12,713 nucleotides of DNA, taken from positions 1-12,713 of the forward strand of contig CALFJE010000005.1 of the NCBI GenBank assembly GCA_937877545.1. Reading direction: 5' to 3'. Source of the stretch: an uncultured Selenomonadales bacterium (GTDB lineage: Bacteria > Bacillota > Negativicutes > Selenomonadales > Selenomonadaceae). The position numbers and the translations under genes are program-made. The notes under the pieces were generated by a model, which saw only the letters and a program-made list of their open reading frames with translations, searched no databases and was not told the DNA's origin. Shown here one piece after another: positions 7,447-12,713 of the stretch (position 1 is the first letter of the stretch; each line of letters begins with the position of its first letter).

Positions 7447-8249
7447 GAATTTTACAATTTGTGCCGCCAAATTTTTTGCCGATAAAAGTCTTGGTGATTG
7501 ATTCGGCGGAGCTGTTGGCGGGCTTGCGAAAAATTTTACCCGCCGCACGAATCGCCCTCATGACGACCGAGCCGACGCCCAAGATAAAGCGACTGTGCAA
7601 CGAGTTCCGCGCAGATTTGATTGACGAATTGCCCGCCGCGCCCAAAGTCTTCGAGCTGATAATCGCCGAGGAAGTCTTGACGGTCGGCGAAAATTTTTAT
7701 TCGACGTTGCTGGAGTTCAATCATTTGCTGACGGATTCGGGCTTCCTGCTGACGCGCTTTTATAACGTGCGATTTATAGGCGTATTAGAGGCTCTGCGGC
7801 GCGGACGGTTCTGCAATAACGAGCGGCGGCTTTGGGCTAAGGCGGACGTGGTCAAGCTCCTCGACGACGCGATTTATAAGGAAATACACTTCATGCCCGG
7901 CGAAGACCCTACTCCCTACTCCCTAATTCCTAATCCCTGGCTCACGTTCGGCTTCGACAACTTCAGCGACGATTTGACGACCAAAATTTGGCTGGTTAAA
8001 GCTTGCAAGTGTACCGCCGAGGTTGCCGCGCTAAAAGAGGTTTTCACGCCCGAAGTCCGCGCAGATTTGTCGAGGCTTCTTCACCGCATCGAATACGACA
8101 TTGACGCCGAAGAGAATTTCCGACGCCTTATGGAGCTTTGCAACCGCGAGGGTATCTTCGACGATTACTTAGCCGATTTTATCAATCAAGTCGTAGTGCA
8201 CGCGGCTGCTAAGGATTTTATCCGCACCCGTATTGGAGCTTTTATTTGA
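7443..8249 (+). CDS. Degenerate class I methyltransferase-fold protein coupled to the glycosyltransferase
   Basis: 268 residues. Residues about 65-150 read like the second half of a class I SAM-dependent methyltransferase: ELIIAEEVLT (strand 4), a helix ending in HLLTDSGFLLTRFYN (strand 5), then the RRLWAKADVVKLLDD segment that replaces the usual R-x-F-x(n)-LL-x-A-G-F helix. The glycine-rich SAM motif I is not evident, so catalysis is uncertain. The C-terminal 90 residues are helical and unassigned. The TTG start overlaps the glycosyltransferase stop by 4 nt (TTGA) with GGAGG at 7428-7432, indicating translational coupling and a shared job, possibly methylating or recognising the glycan or its carrier protein. 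The 3' end overlaps the convergent lysA gene by 8 bp. Residues TPYSLIPNP are encoded by a heptanucleotide repeat. Confidence 0.6.
   Translation: MRILQFVPPNFLPIKVLVIDSAELLAGLRKILPAARIALMTTEPTPKIKRLCNEFRADLIDELPAAPKVFELIIAEEVLTVGENFYSTLLEFNHLLTDSGFLLTRFYNVRFIGVLEALRRGRFCNNERRLWAKADVVKLLDDAIYKEIHFMPGEDPTPYSLIPNPWLTFGFDNFSDDLTTKIWLVKACKCTAEVAALKEVFTPEVRADLSRLLHRIEYDIDAEENFRRLMELCNREGIFDDYLADFINQVVVHAAAKDFIRTRIGAFI
7908..7935. repeat. Four tandem heptanucleotides CCTAMTY inside a coding region
   Basis: CCTACTC, CCTACTC, CCTAATT and CCTAATC run end to end, followed by a partial CCT. Because 7 is not a multiple of 3, each copy is read in a different phase, and the array encodes TPYSLIPNP in the methyltransferase-like protein. 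It resembles the short tandemly repeated (STRR-type) heptamers known from other bacteria. Confidence 0.75.
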
Positions 8250-9543
8250 GTTTAAGTCGGGCGTTCGGGAAGTTCAACGTCGCAAAATAATCGTCGAGGG
8301 TCTCTGCGCGGCGAATCATCTCAACCGCGCCGCTTTCCCGAATCAACAGCTCGGCACTGCGCAACTTGCCGTTATAATTAAAGCCCATGGCGTGACCGTG
8401 CGCACCCGTATCGTGAATTATCAGCACGTCACCGACCTCAATCGGCGGAAGGCGGCGGTCGACGGCAAACTTATCGTTATTTTCGCAGAGCGAACCCGTC
8501 ACGTCGTAAAGCTCCGTGCAATCCGCCTCCTCCTTACCCAAAACCGTTATGTGGTGATAGGCGTCGTAAAGCGCGGGGCGCATCAAATCCGACATGCAAG
8601 CATCCAGCCCGACGTAGCTTTTATACGTATTTTTTTTGTGCAAGACCGTCGACACCAGCCAACCTGCCGGTCCCGTCATGGCGCGCCCGCTTTCCATTGC
8701 CAAGCGCACGTTGCCCAGCCCGTTCGGTACCATTATCTCGAAGAAAAGTTTCTTTATGCCGTCGCCTATCATCTTTAAATCGACCGGTAACTCGTCGGGG
8801 CGATACGGTATTCCCAAGCCGCCGCCCAAGTTCACGAACTCGAACGTTATCCCCAGCCGATTTTTAATCTTAGCGGCAAGCTCGAACATAATCCGCGCCG
8901 TGTATATGAACGTTGACGATTTGCGCTCGTTCGACGCTATCATCGTATGCAAGCCGAATCGCTTAATGCCCTTATCCAGACAAATTTTATATGCCTCAAA
9001 GATTTGCTCACGCGTCAAGCCGTATTTCGCCTCGGCGGGGCGTCCGATTATATCGTTGCCGTCGTTCATGATGTCGGCGGGATTGTAGCGGAACGAAATT
9101 ATTTCGGGCAAGCGGGCGTTGCGCTCCAAATAGTCAATGTGCGTTATGTCGTCCAGATTTATAATCGCGCCCAAGTCTAGAGCTTTACGGAATTCTTCGG
9201 CGGGCGTGTCGTTTGAAGTCAACATAATTCGTTCGCCCGTGACGCCTGCCGCCTCGCTTATGTACAGCTCGGCTATCGAACTGCAATCGGTGCCCGCGCC
9301 GTCTCGCGCCATTACTTCCACCAGATACGGATTCGGCGTCGCCTTTACCGCAAAATGTTCGCGGAAATCGGGTGCCCATGCGAACGCCTCCCGTAATTTC
9401 CTGAAGTTCTCGCGTATCGTTCGCTCGTCGTAGATGTGAAACGGCGTCGGGAATTGCTTTATCACTCCGCGCAGGGCGGTTTCCGGCAACGGGAATGTTT
9501 TAGGCGTATGAAATGTTTCCGCGTGATTTTCTGTCGTCATCAT
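8242..9543 (-). CDS. lysA: Diaminopimelate decarboxylase (PLP-dependent, fold type III)
   Basis: Last step of lysine synthesis, converting meso-diaminopimelate to lysine and CO2 in the cytoplasm. With the start at 9543 the protein has 433 residues. The alanine-racemase-type barrel comes first, with PLP lysine Lys67 in HFAVKATPN, followed by LHTMIASNE, the phosphate-binding VNLGGGLG and ESGRAM. In the C-terminal beta domain, SLCENNDKFAVDR supplies the Cys (about 353) contributed across the dimer interface, in the CENND form rather than the textbook CESGD. HDTGAHGHAMGFNYNGKLRSAE is characteristic of this LysA clade. GGAGGA (9553-9548) precedes two adjacent ATGs (9543, 9540); either may start. 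A related carboxynorspermidine or other basic amino acid decarboxylase is less likely. The stop overlaps the convergent upstream gene. Confidence 0.9.
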   Translation of the reverse strand: MMTTENHAETFHTPKTFPLPETALRGVIKQFPTPFHIYDERTIRENFRKLREAFAWAPDFREHFAVKATPNPYLVEVMARDGAGTDCSSIAELYISEAAGVTGERIMLTSNDTPAEEFRKALDLGAIINLDDITHIDYLERNARLPEIISFRYNPADIMNDGNDIIGRPAEAKYGLTREQIFEAYKICLDKGIKRFGLHTMIASNERKSSTFIYTARIMFELAAKIKNRLGITFEFVNLGGGLGIPYRPDELPVDLKMIGDGIKKLFFEIMVPNGLGNVRLAMESGRAMTGPAGWLVSTVLHKKNTYKSYVGLDACMSDLMRPALYDAYHHITVLGKEEADCTELYDVTGSLCENNDKFAVDRRLPPIEVGDVLIIHDTGAHGHAMGFNYNGKLRSAELLIRESGAVEMIRRAETLDDYFATLNFPNARLKLK

Positions 9544-9566
9544 TAAATCCTCCGAAAAAAATTTTG

Positions 9567-9583
9567 TATACACGCCGATTATA
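9567..9583. repeat. 17-bp direct repeat, left copy (contains the lysA -10)
   Basis: TATACACGCCGATTATA is identical to 10364-10380 and in the same orientation. On the - strand it reads TATAAT followed by CGGCGTGTATA. The two copies bracket the restriction endonuclease remnant. Confidence 0.9.
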
Positions 9584-9606
9584 ACATTTCTGCGCGGAAA
9601 TGACAT
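9578..9606 (-). promoter_or_regulatory. lysA promoter
   Basis: On the - strand: ATGTCA (9606-9601), a 17-bp spacer and TATAAT (9583-9578), with TG one base before the -10 (TGTTATAAT, extended -10). The predicted transcript starts near 9571, giving a leader of about 28 nt. That is too short for a lysine riboswitch or T-box, so any control is likely at initiation. Confidence 0.7.
9585..9602. promoter_or_regulatory. 18-bp palindrome in the lysA promoter spacer (candidate operator)
   Basis: CATTTC-TGCGCG-GAAATG is an inverted repeat with 6-bp arms and a GCGC core, broken by a single mismatched pair. It covers almost the whole spacer between the lysA -35 and -10, where a bound regulator would block RNA polymerase. 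It lacks a T tract, so it is not a good terminator for the gene to its right. Confidence 0.45.
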
Positions 9607-9614
9607 TGGTAATT

Positions 9615-10370
9615 TTAAATTTCGTAACGAATCAACAAGGCATCGTTTAATTGACCAGAAGCGTCAGGGTCTTTAATCCTAACCTGTTCAATAATTAAGC
9701 TCGGGCAAATCTCTCGCCAAGCAAAAAGGTTGTCGCCATTCCTAAAACGTGAAAGTTTCTCGTTCCTTATGATGCACATGAAATTAAACCTAGCGTTTGG
9801 ATTCGGTCTGTAAACGTATCTGAAGAAGCTCCACGGGTTTTCGATATGCCACATGTTGCGAAGGTCAAGACGCGTCGCGCCCGTCGGGTCAATCGCATTG
9901 ACTCTGCCCGGTTCGCGTTCGTCGCCAAAACGAATGTTCGGAATATCTTTAAGTTTCGAACGCATTTCAAGAAGAATATTTTTGTAATGCTTCGCCGACG
10001 CGCAGTAATCAATGCCATAAACCATGCAAAGGTGCGTGAGCTGTTTGCCCTTCGACACGCCGACAGCGTAAATTATATCTTTCTCCGTCCATCTCTCAGC
10101 CTTGCGACAAGAGTTGGTAACCAACGGGTCATCAACAAAAAGTTTTTGACGCGGATAAACTGTATTGAGTATCAGAGGGTCATTTAGTCCGGGACGAGAA
10201 TATCTTTTGGGAATGTAAATGTTCTTTATCTCTATTGCGTCACCGCCGCGCAACATGAGGTCAGGCGGATTGGTCGAGTTACCGATATGAAAAACATCAC
10301 CCCAACGGCAAGTCCTCTCCGTTTTGTCAGCAACATGAAAAGTATCGGCGAAAAGATTCTTGATATACAC
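9615..10370 (-). pseudogene. 5'-truncated NgoPII-type type II restriction endonuclease
   Basis: About 250 codons are intact and match the NgoPII family (GGCC-cutting, about 278 residues). GNSTNPPDLMLRGGDAIEIK holds the PD-(D/E)xK nuclease motif (PD, ten residues, then EIK). Further on are KAERWTEKDIIYAVGV, MVYGIDYCAS, RLDLRNMWHIENP and RFNFMCII, all typical of the family. Homology starts at VYIKNLFADTF, so roughly the first 35-40 residues are gone. Upstream the frame runs through the 17-bp repeat and the RTX terminator. There is no ATG before the catalytic PD and no ribosome binding site; the only candidate start is GTG at 10370, which would sit at the predicted transcription start. No modification methyltransferase is adjacent. 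It is probably inactive, but leaderless translation from that GTG is possible. Confidence 0.7.
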
Positions 10371-10380
10371 GCCGATTATA
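10364..10380. repeat. 17-bp direct repeat, right copy (5' border of the endonuclease remnant)
   Basis: The sequence is identical to 9567-9583. Endonuclease homology begins within one or two codons of its inner edge, and its outer edge abuts the RTX terminator T tract, so it marks a junction. Confidence 0.9.
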
Positions 10381-10383
10381 GCA
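10375..10383 (-). promoter_or_regulatory. Extended -10 element TGCTATAAT
   Basis: Read on the - strand, directly downstream of the RTX terminator. No good -35 lies 16-18 bp upstream. It may be the ancestral -10 of lysA, now separated from that gene by the endonuclease insertion. Confidence 0.45.
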
Positions 10384-10384
10384 C

Positions 10385-10412
10385 AAAAAAAATCCCGCCG
10401 CGTCGACGGGAT
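10385..10412 (-). terminator. Intrinsic terminator of the RTX gene
   Basis: On the - strand ATCCCGTC pairs with GGCGGGAT (8 bp, one G-U) around a GACGC loop, followed by eight T residues. The G-U pair favours the - strand transcript. It lies 20 nt after the RTX stop codon. A close copy occurs at 12594-12621. Confidence 0.9.
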
Positions 10413-10431
10413 TAAACTTTTCCGCGCAGGT

Positions 10432-12498
10432 TTATTTATCGTTGCCAAAAGTCAATGTGAATTCGTCTTTGCTGAGCTTGGTTAAGTTGTCGAGAGTTTC
10501 AATCTTGCCGACGGAGTAATCCGTTGCGGGGCTTTGCATGATTGAATCCAGCCCGGGAGCGTCGAAGTTACTTTCGTCGAACCAATAGACATCAGCAGAA
10601 CCGCCGGCTATCGTTGACTTGCTCTTGTTGTAGTTGTAGATTATGCCGTCTTCAAAGATGAGTGTCGTATTGTTGACGATAACTTTCTTGCCCGCCGAAC
10701 CTTTCAGCGTCAAGGTTTTATTGGCGTCGTTGCTGAAGGTGAGCGTCACGTTTTTATTGGCGTCGACAGCCACGTTTTTGATATGGCTGAGCCACTTTGC
10801 GCCGTTGCCGTTGAGCTGAATCTTGTCGAAGTTGGCGGCGTAATCGGTTATCACGTCTTGCCCGCCCGTGTAAACAAAGGTATCCGCGCCCCAACCGCCT
10901 TTGAGCGTATCGTTGCCCGCGCCGCCATCCAAAGTATCCGCCTTTGTCCCGCCGACGATTGAGTTGTCCAGAGCGTTGCCTGTGATCGCGATAGAGGTCG
11001 TGCGCTTGGAAGCAGTGGCTACTTGCACAAACGAATCTAACGTGACCTGCGCGGCAGAGCCGTTCGTTAACGTCATTGTAGTTGAAATGATTTCGCCGCT
11101 ATCTTCGCCCTCAATGTTTATTGCGGACAAATTCGCCGCACCCGATAACGTCAGCAAGTTGCTGCCGACTTTGACAATCACATCATCGCCGCTCTTAAGG
11201 GGGGTGAATTCGCCCTCGCCGTCGTCAATCCTAAGCGTCGTAGTGGCATTGAAGCCTTGAATCAAGTCGTTGCCCTCGTCCGTGTAGTAGAGAATAACAT
11301 TGTTAGCGGCGTCGGAGTCCAGGCTGATTGTATCGTTGCCGTAGCCCGCCTCTATCGTCACGGTCGCGGCGGTGTTGGCTATGATGTCCGCGCCCCTGCC
11401 GCCGTTAATCGTCACGGTTTGGGCGGTGTTGCCTATGGAGTCGTCGCCGTCCCTGCCGTAAATCTTAACGTAGGTGCCGCTGTTTGTGATAGTATCGTTA
11501 TCGTCGCCGCCGTCCACTGTCACGGTCGCGCCGCTATTGATAATAGTGTCGTCGCCTTTACCTGCGTTGATTGAAGCGGCGGCTCTATCAACACCCGTTA
11601 CACTGATAAAATCATTGCCCGACCCGCCGTCTATCGTGACGCTGTAAGATTTTCTGATATTTTGACTGACTAATATTGTGTCGTCACCGTCGCCCGCGTT
11701 TATCGTAGCATTGCCGCTGTCATAATTCCAGATGGAATCGTTGCCTGCGCCACCGTTGATTGAAACATAGGAATCAGAGGGGTAATCATAGTAATTTATA
11801 TTAACATAATTATAAATGGTATCATTGCCGGCTCCGCCGTTGATTGTGACATTTGTACCGCCGTTAGAGCTATTAGTGTTGCCGTTTCTAATGTAATCCG
11901 CTCCTTCGCCCGCGTCTATGGCAGTACCGGCTCCGATATTGTTTATGGAGTCGTTATCAGCCGCGCTGATTATCGTTACGTTTGAACTTGCGTTGTAAAT
12001 GGTATCGTCACCCTCGCCGCCATTGATTGACGTGTTTGAACCCCAATTGCTAACTTTATCTTTACCGTCGCCGCTGTCAATGGTTACCTCTGTGGCTGAG
12101 TTGGTAATAGAATCATCGCCCAGCCCGCCGATAATCGTGGTGCTCTCGCCGCTGTTGTAAACGGTATCGTCGCCGTTGCCGAGAATGGCGTTGACGCTGG
12201 CGGCTGTGTTGCTGACGTAATCATTTCCCGCGCCGCCGTCGAGTTTGGAGCCGGTGCCGAGCGAACTGTTCACGATTAAATCATCGTCCTCGCCGCCGAC
12301 AATCGAAACGTTTTTGCCGCCGTTGGTGATGGTGTTGTCACCCTCGCCCGCGTCGATAGTGACGTTCGCGCCCGTGTAGAGCGTTACGAGGTCGCCCTCG
12401 CTGTCCCCCGTGACAATAAAGCCGATGTTGACGATTGAATCCCCCGCCTCGCCGAACGCCGGTAAAGTGTTGGACGCGTCATTTTCATATAACGCCAT
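10432..12498 (-). CDS. RTX (hemolysin-type calcium-binding repeat) protein
   Basis: 688-residue acidic Asp/Gly/Asn-rich protein, probably secreted by a type I system: there is no N-terminal signal peptide and the RTX repeats support C-terminal secretion. Residues 1-42 are a short leader segment. Residues 43-415 form about 19 repeats, mostly of 18 residues, of the type V-T-I-x-G-G-x-G-x-D-x-I-x-N. Residues 505-545 carry canonical consecutive nonapeptides (TLDGGAGNDTLKGGWGADTF). A non-repetitive C-terminal region of about 125 residues follows. No lipase, protease or toxin domain is recognisable, so a structural or adhesive surface role is more likely than an enzyme. ATG has AAGGAGAGG upstream. 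It lies downstream of another - strand gene and has its own promoter-like -10 and terminator. No type I transporter gene is in the window. Confidence 0.9.
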   Translation of the reverse strand: MALYENDASNTLPAFGEAGDSIVNIGFIVTGDSEGDLVTLYTGANVTIDAGEGDNTITNGGKNVSIVGGEDDDLIVNSSLGTGSKLDGGAGNDYVSNTAASVNAILGNGDDTVYNSGESTTIIGGLGDDSITNSATEVTIDSGDGKDKVSNWGSNTSINGGEGDDTIYNASSNVTIISAADNDSINNIGAGTAIDAGEGADYIRNGNTNSSNGGTNVTINGGAGNDTIYNYVNINYYDYPSDSYVSINGGAGNDSIWNYDSGNATINAGDGDDTILVSQNIRKSYSVTIDGGSGNDFISVTGVDRAAASINAGKGDDTIINSGATVTVDGGDDNDTITNSGTYVKIYGRDGDDSIGNTAQTVTINGGRGADIIANTAATVTIEAGYGNDTISLDSDAANNVILYYTDEGNDLIQGFNATTTLRIDDGEGEFTPLKSGDDVIVKVGSNLLTLSGAANLSAINIEGEDSGEIISTTMTLTNGSAAQVTLDSFVQVATASKRTTSIAITGNALDNSIVGGTKADTLDGGAGNDTLKGGWGADTFVYTGGQDVITDYAANFDKIQLNGNGAKWLSHIKNVAVDANKNVTLTFSNDANKTLTLKGSAGKKVIVNNTTLIFEDGIIYNYNKSKSTIAGGSADVYWFDESNFDAPGLDSIMQSPATDYSVGKIETLDNLTKLSKDEFTLTFGNDK
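11254..12372 (-). repeat. Coding tandem repeats of the RTX beta-roll (about 54-bp unit)
   Basis: About 19 degenerate units encode one Ca-binding nonapeptide plus one non-binding half-turn (usually N-[ST]-x-x-x-V-T-I). Ten or so units are exactly 18 residues; others carry insertions, the largest around YVNINYYDYPSDSY (231-244). The DNA copies have diverged, so the array is old rather than freshly amplified. Confidence 0.85.
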
Positions 12499-12547
12499 AA
12501 GAATCCCTCTCCTTGCCTAAAAATTTTTGAGTGTTTCCCTAGGCGTT

Positions 12548-12571
12548 ATTATAGTTGCATTTTTTTTTCAA
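12548..12571 (-). promoter_or_regulatory. Probable RTX gene promoter
   Basis: TATAAT (12553-12548, - strand) lies about 50 nt upstream of the ATG. The only -35-like word, TTGAAA (12571-12566), is 12 bp away and separated by an A tract, so the -10 is convincing but the -35 is not. Confidence 0.45.
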
Positions 12572-12593
12572 TTCCCAGCCGCGAAAATTTAAC

Positions 12594-12621
12594 AAAAAAT
12601 CCCCGCCACATTGACGGGGAT
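12594..12621 (-). terminator. Intrinsic terminator of the gene at the right edge
   Basis: On the - strand ATCCCCGTC pairs with GGCGGGGAT (9 bp, one G-U) around AATGT, followed by six T residues. It is nearly identical to the RTX terminator and lies 20 nt after the stop codon at 12642. Confidence 0.9.
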
Positions 12622-12641
12622 TAAAAGTTTCCGCGTTGATT

Positions 12642-12713
12642 TTATTTATTTTGGCTGGGCGGAGCCATAGGTTTACCGTCTTTATCCTTGGGCGGTTCGG
12701 GACGATTGGAGTT
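12642..12713 (-). CDS. 3' end of an unidentified gene (partial), Pro/Lys-rich C-terminus
   Basis: The last 23 codons of a - strand gene enter from the right edge, with a hydrophilic tail containing RPEPPKDKDGKPMAPP and ending QNK before TAA. The terminator 20 nt downstream supports a real gene end. The family is not recognisable. Its 3' flank is homologous to that of the RTX gene, but the protein tails are not. Confidence 0.6.
   Translation of the reverse strand, partial: NSNRPEPPKDKDGKPMAPPSQNK

Noticed and set aside
8233..9433. Open frames on the + strand opposite lysA.
   Set aside because: They lie antisense to a well-supported gene, lack ribosome binding sites and show no family resemblance; they follow from the codon bias of lysA.
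9544..9577. Lysine riboswitch or T-box leader for lysA.
   Set aside because: The predicted leader is about 28 nt, too short for either element.
9544..9606. N-terminal extension of lysA upstream of 9543.
   Set aside because: The extra codons fall in the promoter -10 and spacer; GGAGGA lies directly before the ATG pair at 9543/9540.
9615..10370. NgoBV-like (GGNNCC) specificity for the endonuclease remnant.
   Set aside because: GGNNCC sites are present in the window while GGCC is absent, so an NgoPII-like GGCC specificity fits better; this stays an inference.
11254..12372. Regularly spaced repeats resembling a CRISPR array.
   Set aside because: The period is 54 bp with degenerate units, fully in frame and encoding RTX motifs; there are no conserved repeats with unique spacers.
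10432..12498. The RTX protein as a sequon-rich substrate of the GT41 enzyme.
   Set aside because: Asn is abundant, but few N-x-S/T sequons are present and the genes are not co-transcribed; there is no direct support.
12548..12571. Phase-variable promoter for the RTX gene through its A9 tract.
   Set aside because: The TTGAAA to TATAAT spacing is only 12 bp, so several extra A residues would be needed; the evidence is weaker than at 5819.

Overview
The window looks like chromosomal DNA of a Gram-negative member of the Firmicutes, most likely the Negativicutes (Selenomonas-like). This is an inference. The order rex - secG - carboxylesterase - thioesterase - rnr is Firmicutes-type (secG-est-rnr is a common Firmicutes block), while the O-antigen-ligase-type membrane protein and the RTX protein imply an outer membrane and a secreted or surface layer. 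Gene starts carry strong GGAGG-type ribosome binding sites, and TTG/GTG starts are frequent.

Left block (1-5677, + strand): the tail of an unknown gene, an O-antigen ligase/polymerase-family protein with an unusual charged insertion, the redox repressor Rex, the translocon subunit SecG, an Est30-like carboxylesterase, a hotdog-fold thioesterase and RNase R. The genes are packed, with several overlaps. The longest overlap is 115 nt between thioesterase and rnr. A strong intrinsic terminator closes the block.

Middle (5678-8249, + strand): about 390 nt holding hairpins, a promoter-like site with a 12-T tract, a 29-codon ORF resembling the start of a Nif11-type leader peptide, and a terminator. 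A two-gene unit follows: a GT41 (O-GlcNAc-transferase-like) glycosyltransferase translationally coupled to a degenerate methyltransferase-fold protein. That protein carries four heptanucleotide repeats in its reading frame.

Right block (8242-12713, - strand): lysA (diaminopimelate decarboxylase), a 5'-truncated NgoPII-type restriction endonuclease, a 688-residue RTX calcium-binding protein, and the 3' end of a further gene. The endonuclease remnant lies between two copies of a 17-bp direct repeat that contains the lysA -10 box, as if it had been inserted into the lysA promoter region. No partner DNA methyltransferase is visible.

The most striking result is that I find no GGCC site anywhere in the 12.7 kb on reading it by eye, although CCGG and GCGC are common. 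GGCC is the site cut by the NgoPII family, so the endonuclease remnant and the base-composition signature point to the same system. No rRNA, tRNA, CRISPR array or insertion sequence was recognised.
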